Shown here: in pieces, positions 24,395 to 33,600 of the stretch | Numbering within the stretch: position 1 is the stretch's first letter | How the letters are laid out: each line of letters starts with the position of its first letter | NCBI GenBank assembly: GCA_041391505.1 | Contig: JAWKNW010000038.1 | Coordinates: forward strand, 1-41,636 | Length of the DNA stretch: 41,636 bases | Source: Rhodothermales bacterium | GTDB lineage: Bacteria > Bacteroidota > Rhodothermia > Rhodothermales > JAHQVL01 | Direction of reading: 5' to 3' | The notes under the pieces: generated by a model | Told to the model about the DNA's origin: nothing | Database searches by the model: none | Seen by the model: only the letters and a program-made list of their open reading frames with translations | Translations under genes and position numbers: made by a program

Positions 24395-27136
24395 ATGGAT
24401 TCCGAACGCTGGCAGCAGGTACAGTCGCTCTTCGAGGCGGCGCTCGACCAGATCCCTTCCAACCGGATCACGTTCCTGAAGGTAGCGTGCCGGGAGGATG
24501 TGGAGCTGTATCGGGAAGTCGCCTCGCTGCTGGAGTCCGATCAGCTGGTCAACAGCCTGGTGGACGGGCACGCCCTCGAGGCGTTGACCTACGCCGGCGA
24601 GCCCCGTGCCGGGGCGGAAGAGGACGACGCGCAGCTCGGTGAACGCGTGGGCGCCTATCGCGTGCTGCGCCGGCTCGGAGCCGGCGGGATGGGCGTGGTC
24701 TACCTCGCCGAGCGAGCCGACGGGCATTTCGAGCAGCAGGTGGCGCTCAAGCTCATCAAGCGGGGGATGGACTCGGAGCGGATCGTCCAGCGCTTCCTCG
24801 CCGAGCGGCAGATGCTGGCCCGCCTCCAGCACCCAAACATCGCGCGCCTGCTGGACGGCGGGATGACGGACGACGGCCGGCCGTATTTCGCGATGGAATA
24901 TGTGGATGGGATTCCGCTGCCGGCGTACGCGCGGGAGAACGCGCTGGGAATCCGGGAGCGCCTCATGCTGTTCGAGCGCGTGTGCGACGCCGTACAGCAC
25001 GCGCACCGCAACCTCATCGTACATCGGGACATCAAGCCGGGCAACATCCTCGTCACCAGGGCCGGCGAGGTGAAGCTGCTCGACTTCGGGATCGCCCGCG
25101 CGCTGGAAGAGGACGCCGACGCCGGCGTGCCGCTGACCGATGCCGGCATGCGGGTTCTCACCCCCGAATACGCGGCGCCGGAGCAGGTGCGCGGCGGCGC
25201 CGTGACGACCCAGACCGACATCTACGCGCTCGGGGTGGTGCTGTACGAGCTGCTCGCGGGCGTACGGCCGCTCAAGCTGTCGAGCCATGCGCCGGCGGAA
25301 GTCGAGGCGGTCGTCTGCCATCAGATCCCCCGGCGCCCGAGCCTGGCGCTGCTCCATGCGCAAGCCTCCGAGGCGCCCGACGGCGCCACGAAAAAAGCCG
25401 CCGCCCAGCTGAAGGGCGACCTCGACACGATCTGCCTGATGGCGCTCCGCAAGGAGCCGGAGCGCCGGTACAGCTCGGCCGGCGACCTCCGGTCGGACCT
25501 CGAGCGGCACCGCCAGGGGCTTCCGGTATCGGCCCAGCCCGATGCCTGGCGCTACCGGGCCTCGAAGTTCGGGCGCCGGCACCGGACGCTGCTCCTGGCC
25601 GCCGCGCTGTTCCTCCTCTTGCTCGGGGCGGTCGTCCTCTCGTACACCCTGCGGCTGAGCGAGGCCCGCGACGCGGCGCGGCTCGAGGCATCGAAGGCCG
25701 ACGAAGCCACCCGTTTCATGGTCAGCCTGTTCGACGCCGCCAACCCGCACGTGGCCCAGGGCGATACGCTGACCGCGTTCGACATGCTGCGCGACGGCGC
25801 GGCGCGCATCGAGGACGAGCTGGCCGACCAGCCGGACGTCCAGGCCCGCCTCCTCCGCGCCGTCGGCGACGCGTACCACGGCCTGGGGCAGTACCGTGAG
25901 GCCGAATCCTTGTTCGAGAAAGCGCTGGCCCTGGTGGAGGTGCGTCAGGGTCGCGAGAACGAAGAAGCGCTCTATCTCCTCTCGGAGATCGCCAACATCC
26001 GGCACTCGCTGAGCGACTTCGCCGGCGAGGATTCGCTCACGCAGTTCACGCTCGCGATCCGGGAGCGCCTCTACGGCCCCGAAAGCGCCGAGGTTGCCGC
26101 CACGGTGCTTCAGCGCGCGAGCAATAACCGGGCGATGGGGCGTTTCGACGTCGCGATGCCGCTCTACCGGCGCGCCGTCGCCATATACGAACGCGTGGAC
26201 CCGCCCGACGAACGGGAACTCGCCTGGACCCTCAACAACTACGGCTGGGCGCTCCATTCGCAGGGCCTGTACGACGAAGCCGAGGTGCAGTATCGCCGCG
26301 CCGAAGCCATCCAGCGCGAAGAATTCGGCGATGCCGACCCCGATCTGGCCTTTACGCTCAGCAACCTCGGCGGCCTCTACTGGACGACGGGCCGGGTGAC
26401 CGTGGGCGAACCGATCGTGCGCGAGAGCCTCGCCATCCGCCGCAACCTGTACGGCGAGGAGCATCCCGAGACGATCCAGTCGCTCAACAACCTCGCCGGC
26501 CTGCTCTTCCGCAAGGGCGACCTGGATGAGGCCGAGGCCATCTACCGGAAGACCCTCGAAATCAACCTCGCGACGCTCGGACCGCGCCATCGCTATGTGG
26601 CGAGCGCGCTCGGCAGCGTCGCGTCCGTGCTGCGCGAACGCGGCGACCTGGAGGAATCCGAGCGGCTCCAGCGCGAGTCGCTGGCGATCTACCGCGAGCT
26701 GTTCGGCGACGACCACCAGAACGTGGCGAGCGCCCGGAGCAACCTGGGCGCCATCCTGCGGCTGCGCGGCCGGCCGGCGGAAGCCGAGGCGGAACTCAAC
26801 GCCGCGCTCGCATTCTGGCGCGCGCAAGCGCAAACGAGGATCGAAATGGCGTTTCCCCTGATCAGTCTCGGTTTGCTGACGTCAGAACAGGGCGACCCGG
26901 TCGTCGGCGAAGCGCTGCTCCAGGAAGCGGTGGCGATTCGTACGGCGCAATTGCCGGCCGGCGATCTATTGATTTCCGAGGCCCGGGGCGCACTGGGCCG
27001 ATGCCTTGCCCTTCAGGGCCGCGGCGAGGAAGCGCGGGCCCTGTTGCGAGAGGCGCTGACCGCATTCGACGCGGCGGAAAAGGCGGAGGATCGCCGGGCG
27101 GTAGAGCTGCGGACATGGCTCGCGGACATCCCATAA
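24395..27136 (+). CDS. Ser/Thr protein kinase with transmembrane segment and TPR repeats
   Basis: 913 aa from ATG 24395; an open frame runs back to 24272 but only through repeat DNA. Residues 1-80 are a helical N-terminal region (MDSERWQQVQSLFEAAL) typical of this family. The kinase domain (~87-370) has the glycine loop GAGGMGVVYLAE (95-106), K119, catalytic HRD at 210-212 and DFG at 230-232; TPEYAAPEQ is the activation-loop end. A transmembrane helix (~395-415, LLLAAALFLLLLGAVVLSY) precedes ~480 residues of TPR repeats of the ~42-residue kinesin-light-chain type. The kinase is cytosolic and the TPR domain is predicted on the other side of the membrane. It probably works with the sigma factor at 21130. 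Substrates are unknown. Confidence 0.95.
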   Translation: MDSERWQQVQSLFEAALDQIPSNRITFLKVACREDVELYREVASLLESDQLVNSLVDGHALEALTYAGEPRAGAEEDDAQLGERVGAYRVLRRLGAGGMGVVYLAERADGHFEQQVALKLIKRGMDSERIVQRFLAERQMLARLQHPNIARLLDGGMTDDGRPYFAMEYVDGIPLPAYARENALGIRERLMLFERVCDAVQHAHRNLIVHRDIKPGNILVTRAGEVKLLDFGIARALEEDADAGVPLTDAGMRVLTPEYAAPEQVRGGAVTTQTDIYALGVVLYELLAGVRPLKLSSHAPAEVEAVVCHQIPRRPSLALLHAQASEAPDGATKKAAAQLKGDLDTICLMALRKEPERRYSSAGDLRSDLERHRQGLPVSAQPDAWRYRASKFGRRHRTLLLAAALFLLLLGAVVLSYTLRLSEARDAARLEASKADEATRFMVSLFDAANPHVAQGDTLTAFDMLRDGAARIEDELADQPDVQARLLRAVGDAYHGLGQYREAESLFEKALALVEVRQGRENEEALYLLSEIANIRHSLSDFAGEDSLTQFTLAIRERLYGPESAEVAATVLQRASNNRAMGRFDVAMPLYRRAVAIYERVDPPDERELAWTLNNYGWALHSQGLYDEAEVQYRRAEAIQREEFGDADPDLAFTLSNLGGLYWTTGRVTVGEPIVRESLAIRRNLYGEEHPETIQSLNNLAGLLFRKGDLDEAEAIYRKTLEINLATLGPRHRYVASALGSVASVLRERGDLEESERLQRESLAIYRELFGDDHQNVASARSNLGAILRLRGRPAEAEAELNAALAFWRAQAQTRIEMAFPLISLGLLTSEQGDPVVGEALLQEAVAIRTAQLPAGDLLISEARGALGRCLALQGRGEEARALLREALTAFDAAEKAEDRRAVELRTWLADIP

Positions 27137-27150
27137 ACCCGCTGAAACGC

Positions 27151-27168
27151 CCCGATGATCGGATCGGG
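27151..27168. terminator. Weak hairpin between convergent genes
   Basis: CCCGAT (27151-27156) and ATCGGG (27163-27168) flank a 6-nt loop, 15 bases after the kinase stop and 20 before the end of the leftward gene. The stem is short and there is no T-tract, so a terminator role is only suggested by position. Confidence 0.35.
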
Positions 27169-27187
27169 TGCGACCGAAGGATCGACC

Positions 27188-27682
27188 CTAAAGCGACGCC
27201 GTAACGGCAAACCGCGCCCCGAGATCCGCGCAGAGCCGTTCGAGGAACTGCTGGTCGATGGCGTTGAAGGCATCCGGATAGTCGGAGTCCACGTCGAGCA
27301 CGCCGAGGACGCGGCCGGCGGGTGTGAGGACGGGCACGACGATCTCGGATCGGGTCGTCGACGAGCAGGCGATATGGCCGGGGAAAGCCTCGACATCCGG
27401 GACCAGCTGCGTCTGCCGGGTGCGCGCCGCCGCGCCGCACACGCCGCGGTCAAAGTCGATATGGAGACACCCGTGACCGCCCTGGTACGGCCCGACGGCC
27501 AGCAGGGTGGGTCCGACGGCGCGGTAGAAGCCCGTCCAGTGGTAATAGTCGAACGCGTGGTGCAGTTCGCAGGCGACGGTGGCCATGGCCGAGATCCAGT
27601 CGGCGTCGTCGCCGAGGAGGGCGTCGATGCGTTCGAGGACGTCTTCGTAACGGGCGGCGCGGTCGGTGGTATGGGTATGCAT
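27188..27682 (-). CDS. msrC: Free methionine-(R)-sulfoxide reductase (GAF domain)
   Basis: Reduces the R form of free methionine sulfoxide back to methionine, part of oxidative-damage repair in the cytosol. The 164-aa protein is a single GAF domain. The family signature is present: WTGFYRA, LAVGPYQGGHGCLHI, DRGVCGAAARTRQTQLVPD, FPGHIACSSTTRSEIVVPV. The three conserved cysteines are C72, C82 and C106. Their 10- and 24-residue spacing matches E. coli C84/C94/C118, with C118 catalytic. The gene stands alone, convergent with the kinase and divergent from the secreted protein at 27792. Confidence 0.93.
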   Translation of the reverse strand: MHTHTTDRAARYEDVLERIDALLGDDADWISAMATVACELHHAFDYYHWTGFYRAVGPTLLAVGPYQGGHGCLHIDFDRGVCGAAARTRQTQLVPDVEAFPGHIACSSTTRSEIVVPVLTPAGRVLGVLDVDSDYPDAFNAIDQQFLERLCADLGARFAVTASL

Positions 27683-27791
27683 TGGATTTGCCGGTGGGTT
27701 GGAGGCGTTGTATGCCCGGGCGGATCCGCCGGATCCCCGATGCCGGTGAGGCGTAACCGGACTAACATGCCATTATAACCGGGCACCAATC

Positions 27792-28718
27792 ATGCGCATA
27801 CCGCTTCGTATCGGCATCGTCCTGTTGTGGATCGCGGCCGCCGGGCCGGCGACGGGGCAGGTCGTCACCCTCATCGAAACCGACAAGGCTGTCTACGAAT
27901 ACGGCGAGCCGATCGAGCTGCAATTTACCATCACGAACAATACGGACGAGGGCTTCACGATCTGGAGCTCGTCGGGCTGCCAGGCGTGGTTTCAGTTCGA
28001 CAAGGTTACCCCGAGCACCGTGTGCACCGCGGACGACGTCCCACACTATTTCCCTCCAAACGGCTCATTCAAGCGATGGACCTGGACGATCGATCCGCAA
28101 GCTATCGGACTGCCGGAGAGTGGTGGCGCGCACACCATCGTCGCGTACTATGGCGATTACCGCGATTCGCTGACGATCGAGGCGCCGGCCTTTCTCGGCG
28201 GCCAGATCGAGGTTGTCTACCCCGCCAATGCGCCGGCGGATAGCATCGCCTCACTCCGATCGCGTTTCGACGCTACCGTCGTCGGCACCTTTTCCACGAA
28301 CCCGGTCCTGCAGGTCTGGGAGATTCGTGGGACCGCGCTCACCGACGTGTTGGCGGCGCTTGAAACCTCGCCGTACCTGAGCTCGGTCGAAGCTTACCGG
28401 AGAATCTATTACACATCCATCGTCGCCAACGAATCCGATCCCGAACTGCCGGCGCGGATCGAGATCTCCTCCCCCTACCCGAACCCCTTCGCGGATCGCA
28501 CCACGTTCGACATCCAGACACGCGAAGCCGGCCCCGTGAGGGCCGTGCTGTACGATCTGCTCGGACGCGAGCGGCGGGTGCTGTTTGACGGGTACCTCCC
28601 GGCCGGCGCCGCGCAAGTGGTTACCATCGAGGCCGGCGACCTGCCGGCGGGGGTGTATGTGTACCGGGTGGATGCGGCCGGCGGGGTGGTTGCGGGGAAG
28701 GTGGTGCTGAGGCGGTGA
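27792..28718 (+). CDS. Secreted protein with BsuPI-like domain and T9SS sorting domain
   Basis: 308 aa. Signal peptide 1-22 (IGIVLLWIAAAGPATGQ). Residues ~25-130 resemble the BsuPI-type Ig-like domain (TDKAVYEYGEPIELQFTITNN, later SFKRWTWTIDPQ). BsuPI is the fold of a Bacillus proteinase inhibitor, but the domain occurs in many proteins with no known inhibitory role. Residues ~140-215 form a second small alpha/beta unit (SIASLRSRFDATVVG). The last ~85 residues, from ISSPYPNPFADRT, are a type A sorting domain ending GKVVLRR. This predicts type IX export to the surface or medium. The target is unknown. A hairpin and repeat block follow. Confidence 0.8.
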   Translation: MRIPLRIGIVLLWIAAAGPATGQVVTLIETDKAVYEYGEPIELQFTITNNTDEGFTIWSSSGCQAWFQFDKVTPSTVCTADDVPHYFPPNGSFKRWTWTIDPQAIGLPESGGAHTIVAYYGDYRDSLTIEAPAFLGGQIEVVYPANAPADSIASLRSRFDATVVGTFSTNPVLQVWEIRGTALTDVLAALETSPYLSSVEAYRRIYYTSIVANESDPELPARIEISSPYPNPFADRTTFDIQTREAGPVRAVLYDLLGRERRVLFDGYLPAGAAQVVTIEAGDLPAGVYVYRVDAAGGVVAGKVVLRR

Positions 28719-28729
28719 GGCGACTTCGT

Positions 28730-28756
28730 CTTGCCCCCGATCATGCCGGGGGCAAG
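28730..28756. terminator. Hairpin after the sorted secreted protein
   Basis: CTTGCCCCC (28730-28738) pairs with GGGGGCAAG (28748-28756) around a 9-nt loop, 12 bases past the stop codon. There is no T-tract. It overlaps the first copy of the 23-bp tandem repeat. Confidence 0.65.
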
Positions 28757-28782
28757 CTCCCGATCATGCCGGGGGCAAGCTC
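28737..28782. repeat. Two tandem copies of a 23-bp repeat
   Basis: Two identical, adjacent 23-base units begin CCGATCATGCCGG (28737-28759 and 28760-28782). Each can contribute a GGGGGCAAG arm to the terminator-like hairpin, so the duplication makes alternative hairpins possible. Confidence 0.9.
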
Positions 28783-28789
28783 CGTGTTC

Positions 28790-28881
28790 GCGGGAATCCA
28801 TGCAAGCGCTACGAATGGCAGAAACGCCGTTCGTCACGTCATAGCACCTGAGGTATCTCAGTCCTTCCATGGATCCCCGCG
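28790..28881. repeat. Inverted repeat of the genomic 'CGCGGGAATCCATG' kind
   Basis: CGCGGGAATCCATG (28790-28803) and CATGGATCCCCGCG (28868-28881) are complementary with one mismatch and enclose 64 bases. Similar 'TCGCGGGAATCC' palindromic elements are found between genes in many bacteria. The enclosed DNA shows no coding potential. Confidence 0.75.
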
Positions 28882-28912
28882 TTCGCGAGGATGACGTTGC
28901 GGCAGCCCCGTA

Positions 28913-29007
28913 GGTCGGGTTAATAGGTCCCCCCAGGGACCGTAACCCGACGCCACGGGACCGTAACCCGACGCCCAAGCATCCCCCACGGACCGCAACC
29001 CGACGCC
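28913..29007. repeat. Nested hairpin plus three direct repeats
   Basis: GTCGGGTT (28913-28920) pairs with AACCCGAC (28944-28951), and inside it GGTCCC pairs with GGGACC (28936-28941). The 19-base unit GGGACCGTAACCCGACGCC occurs at 28936 and 28957, with a diverged third copy at 28990-29007. Elements of the 'GTCGGGTTA..TAACCCGAC' type are widespread between bacterial genes and have no agreed function. Confidence 0.85.
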
Positions 29008-29088
29008 CGATCATCCCCAGGCGCGTTCGGGAGGTCCACCCGCATCCGCGAGGCGGGCTCTCGGCACGCCGGCTCGGCAGGACCACGC

Positions 29089-30551
29089 TTACGCCAGCAG
29101 GCTGTCGACCACCTTGCCGTGCACGTCCGTCAGCCGGTAGCGCCGGCCCTGGTGTTTAAACGTCAGCCGTTCGTGCTCGATGCCGAGCAGATAAAGCAGC
29201 GTTGCCTGAAAGTCGTGCACATGGACCGGATCCTCGACGACGTTGTACCCGAACTCGTCGGTCTGCCCGTAGCTGATGCCGGGGCGGACGCCGCCGCCGG
29301 CCATCCACACCGAAAAACAGCGCGGATGGTGGTCGCGTCCGTAATCCTCCTCGGTCAGCCGCCCCTGGCAGTAGTTGGTCCGCCCGAACTCGCCGCCCCA
29401 GACGACCAGCGTGTCGTCGAGCATGCCCTGCTGCTTGAGGTCCAGGATCAGCGCCGCCGAAGCCTGGTCGGTCTCCGGGTTTGCTGCACGATGCCTTTCG
29501 GCAACCCGCCGTGATGGTCCCATCCCTGGTGATACAGCTGGATGAACTTGACGCCGCGCTCCGCCAGCCGGCGGGCGAGCAGGCAGTTGGCAGCAAACGT
29601 CCCGCGGTCGCGCGCGTCGGGGCCGTACAGGTCGAAGATGTGGTCCGGCTCGTCCGACGTATCCATCACCTCGGGGATCGACGTCTGCATCCGGTACGCC
29701 ATCTCGTACTGGGCGATGCGGGCCTCGACCTCCGGGTCGCCGACGGTCTCCATGCGGATCTGGTGCATCTCGTTGAGCCGGTCGAGCAGCTTGCGCCGGC
29801 CGGCCTCGGTGACGCCGTCCGGGTTGTTGAGATAGAGCACCGGGTCGTTGCCCGAGCGAAACTGGACGCCCTGATGCACCGACGGCAGGAAGCCGTTGCC
29901 CCAGAGGCGGGAGTAGAGCGGCTGGCCGCCCTTGTTTTTGGTGATGAGGACACAAAACGCCGGCAGGTTTTCGTTTTCGCTGCCGAGCCCGTAGCTCAGC
30001 CACGACCCGAACGACGGCCGGCCGGCGATCTGCGAGCCGGTCTGGAAAAACGTGATGGCCGGGTCGTGATTGATGGCCTCGGTGTGCATCGATTTGACGA
30101 TGCACAGCTCGTCGGCCACTCTGGCCGTGTAGGGCAGCAGTTCGCTCACCCAGGCGCCGCTCTGGCCGTGCTGGCCGAATGCAAACCGGGAGCCGGCCAG
30201 CGGCAGCGAGTTCTGGAAGCCCGACATCCCCGTGAGCCGCTGTCCCATCCGAACGGACGCCGGCAGCTCCTGCCCCTGCATCTCGTTGAGCTTCGGCTTG
30301 TAATCGAACAGCTCCATCTGCGAGGGGCCCCCGCTCTGGAAAAGGTAGATGATCCGCTTGGCGCGCGGTGGGACGTGAAAGCCGTCCATGATGCCGCGCA
30401 GCCGCGTGTCGTCTGCGCCGGCGAACGCCGCCGCCGGATTCAGCAACGACGCAAACGCCGCCGCCCCGAGGCCCATCGCCGTGCGCGAGAGAAAGTCGCG
30501 ACGGGAATGAAGGTGTTCGTAGTTATGGCAGTCGCACATTCGATCGTACAT
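29089..30551 (-). pseudogene. DUF1501 family protein, interrupted by a one-base frameshift
   Basis: The gene reads as an intact ~486-aa DUF1501 protein apart from one frameshift at 29480-29482. The upstream part (30551 to about 29483) has a Tat-like signal (SRRDFLSRTAMGLGAAAF) and the domain opening IIYLFQSGGPSQMELFDYKP, running to HHGGLPKGIVQQ. The rest continues in another frame as NPETDQASAALILDLKQQ, DTLVVWGGEFGRTNY and a normal C-terminus. Adding one T to the TTT at 29480-29482 restores the frame as V-Q-Q-N-P-E-T-D-Q. It is therefore either a recent mutation or a sequencing/assembly error. It lacks the sorting domain of its paralogue at 7678. It is paired with the PSCyt1/DUF1553 gene upstream, a common partnership. 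Confidence 0.85.
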
Positions 30552-30555
30552 CGGT

Positions 30556-30616
30556 TATCGCATATCGCAAATGGGGCTCGCTCCTTAAAAATTTGCGATA
30601 TACGCTATTCATTTTG
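30556..30616. repeat. Intergenic heptamer hairpin E
   Basis: Tandem TATCGCA, TATCGCA (30556-30569) continue into AAT. The other arm reads ATT, TGCGATA, TACGCTA (30591-30607). Eleven central bases pair perfectly (30562-30572 with 30591-30601) and the pairing continues with mismatches. A further TTGCGAT lies at 30614-30620. It separates two leftward genes. Confidence 0.8.
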
Positions 30617-30622
30617 CGATGA

Positions 30623-33600
30623 TCAGCGTCGCATCACGGCCGCGTCGTAGTTCATGATGGCGGATGCGACCATGGTGGCGGCGGCCAGGGAGGGCGCGTC
30701 GATCGCTGCGTCGCGGGGCGACTCACCGACGGCCAGCAGCCTGCCGGCGGCGTCCGCGTCGCGGGCGTATTCGTCGTATTGCTCCTGGTAGATCGCCTCG
30801 AGCACGGCGCGTTCGGCATCGGACGGCGCCTCGCCCGTGAGCAGACGGAACGCCAGCGTCACCTGGGCCGACCGGTCGTCGCCGGCCTCATGCCACATCC
30901 GCTCGCCCAGCTTACGGGCCGCCTCCACAAATTGAGGATCGTTGAGCAGCACGAGCGCCTGCATCGGCGTGCTCGTGCGTTGCCGGCGGACGAGGCAGCT
31001 GTTGCGCTCGGGCGCATCGAACGTCGTCATCGCCGGCGGCGGCGACGTGCGTTTCCAGAACGTATAGAGGCTGCGCCGGTAGAGGCTCTCGCCGGTATCC
31101 TGGACGTATTTCGCGCCCGACTTTTCCTCCCACAATCCCGCCGGCTGATAGGGTTTGACGGGCGGGCCGCCCATCTTCGCGACCAGCAAACCGCTCGCCG
31201 CCAGGGCGTTGTCGCGCAGCATCTCGGCCGGCAGCCGGAAACTCGGGCCGCGGGCCAGGAGCGTGTTGGCCGGATCGCGCTGCCGCACGGCCGGCGTCGT
31301 CTCCGACGCCTGGCGGTACGTGGCCGACATCACGATCTGCTTCACAAAGTGCTTCACATCCCACCCCGACGCGACGAAGTCCGTCGCCAGCCAGTCGAGC
31401 AGCGCGGGATGGCTCGGGAGCTGTCCCTGGTTGCCGAAATCCTCCGGGGTCGAGACGAGGCCGGCTCCGAAAAAGAACTGCCACATCCGGTTCACCGCGA
31501 CCCGCGCCGTGAGGGGATGCTTCGGATCGGTGAGCCAGCGGGCCAGCCCGAGCCGGTTGCGCGGCAGCGCCTCGTCGAACGGGAGCAGCGAGGCCGGCGT
31601 GGCCGGCGACACCTCGTCGCCCTTGCGGTCGTACTGTCCGCGCACGAGCACGTAGGCCGGCCGGCGCTGCGGCATGTCCCGCATCACCATGATCTCTTCG
31701 ACCGCGCTAACCCGCTCGTTTTCCTCCTCGCGGAGCTGGCGGAGCGCCTGCCGTGCCCGCGCATACCCCGGGGCGTGATGCGCCAGGTAATAGGCTCGCA
31801 GCCGATCCGACCGTTCGGACTCCGGCAGCGGGTCGGCGCCGGCGAGCTGCGCGGCCTCGATCGCCGTAAGCTCCCGGTCATAGATGGCCAGATCGTCGAT
31901 CAGGCCGTCCTTGAAGCCGGCGTCGCGAAAGCGGAAGCCCATCGTGAAGTCGACCTTCGTCCGCTCGTAGGCGATGTTCTTGAACAGGTTGTCGCGCACG
32001 ACATCCACCGCGGCCGGCGCCCCGTTCACGAAGAGGCGGAGGCCGGCGCCGCGGCTTGACCCGTCGTACGTCATCGTGACGTGGGTCCACGCGCCGAGCG
32101 CGAGCGAGTCCTTCGTGACGATCCGGATCGCGTTCTGCGGCCACATGTGCGCGAGGCCGGCGACGAGCCTGTTGCCCTGCATCGCGATCTCGTAGCCCCG
32201 GCTGCCGGCGTCGAGCGCGGCCTTCGTGTGATGGACGAGCACATTCCACTCGTTCCATTTCGCCGGCTTCATCCAGAAAGCGATCGAAAACGGATCCGTC
32301 CGCTTAAAATCCCCTACCCCCTCGGCCTCGATGCCGTTTTCCCCGTCGAACACCATCGCGCGGCCGTTTTTGCCCTCGACGAGCGCGGGATCGTAGATCG
32401 CCTTGCCGGCTCTGGAGGAGTGGGCGTCGTTGGGCAGGACGCCGCCGGAGAGCCGCTCGAACCGGAACAGATCGACAGGCCCCGGCGACGGCATCGCGGG
32501 GAGCATGGACGGCGCGAAGCGGGCGCGCCAGGCCAGGAAGTCTTCCTCGGCATCGGCGGCGGCGGTCGTGAGCGCCCGCTCGGCATCGGCGATGCGCCGG
32601 CGGACATCCACGAGCGCCGAGTCCGTCGCGTCGTCCGTCATCAACAGCGTGGGCACCGGCACGGCATCCGTGAAGAAGGAAGTCTGCCCCGATTCGTCGA
32701 CGCTGTTAAAAAAAGCGTACAGCTGGTAGTACTCTTTCTGGGTGACCGGATCGTACTTGTGGTCGTGGCAACGGGCGCATTCGAGCGTGAGGCCCAGCAC
32801 GGCCGTCCCGAGCGTGTTGACGCGGTCGGCCACGTACTCCGTGCGAAACTCTTCCTCGATGCTGCCGCCTTCCTCGGTCTGACGGTGGTTGCGGTTGAAG
32901 GCCGTGGCCATGATCTGCTCTTTCGTGGCGTCGGGCAGCAGATCGCCGGCGAGCTGCCAGGTCAGGAAGTCGTCGTACGGCAGGTTGCGGTTGAACGCGT
33001 CGACCACCCAGTCGCGCCAGGGCCACATGCGGCGGAGGCGGTCGGACTGATAGCCGCCGGTGTCGGCGTACCGGGCGACGTCGAGCCATTCGTTCGCCAT
33101 CCGCTCGCCATAGGCGTCGGAGGCGAGCAGGCGATCCACGACGCGCTCGTAGGCATCGGGCGCCGGGTCGTTGACAAACGCATCGATCGCGTCGATCGAC
33201 GGCGGGAGTCCGGTGAGGTCGAACGTGACGCGCCGGAGGAGCCGCTCGCGGCCGGCTTCGGGGGACGGCGTGAGTCCCTCCCGTTCGAGGCGGGCGAGCA
33301 CGAAGCGATCGATGTCGTTGACGGGCCATTCCGCCGCGTTCACCGCCGGCGGGTCGGGCTTCTCGGCCGGGGTGAACGACCAGTGCGGCTTCCACTTCGC
33401 CCCCTGCTCCACCCAGCGGTAAATCAGCGCGATTTCGTAGGGGGTCAGCGTGAGGTTGGATTCCGGAGGCGGCATCATGTCCTCCGGATTGCTGCTCGAG
33501 ATCCGGCGGATCAGTTCGCTTTTCCCGGGATTTCCCGGCACCACGGCCACATGGTCGCCGGCCTTGCCGAGCGGCGCGCTGAAGCCCTCCTCGGTGTCGA

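Noticed and set aside
22019..26833. A 1604-codon open frame on the minus strand across the cytolysin-like and kinase genes
   Set aside because: Same GC effect. It spans two well-supported genes and the repeat hairpin between them and has no recognisable motif.
28737..28782. Two identical adjacent 23-bp repeats as a minimal CRISPR
   Set aside because: The copies are directly adjacent with no spacer, no cas genes are nearby, and the unit overlaps a terminator-like hairpin.
29039..29088. Possible sorting-domain remnant downstream of the frameshifted DUF1501
   Set aside because: The restored frame ends normally at TAA 29089-29091 and no Y-P-N-P-F segment exists in any frame beyond it.
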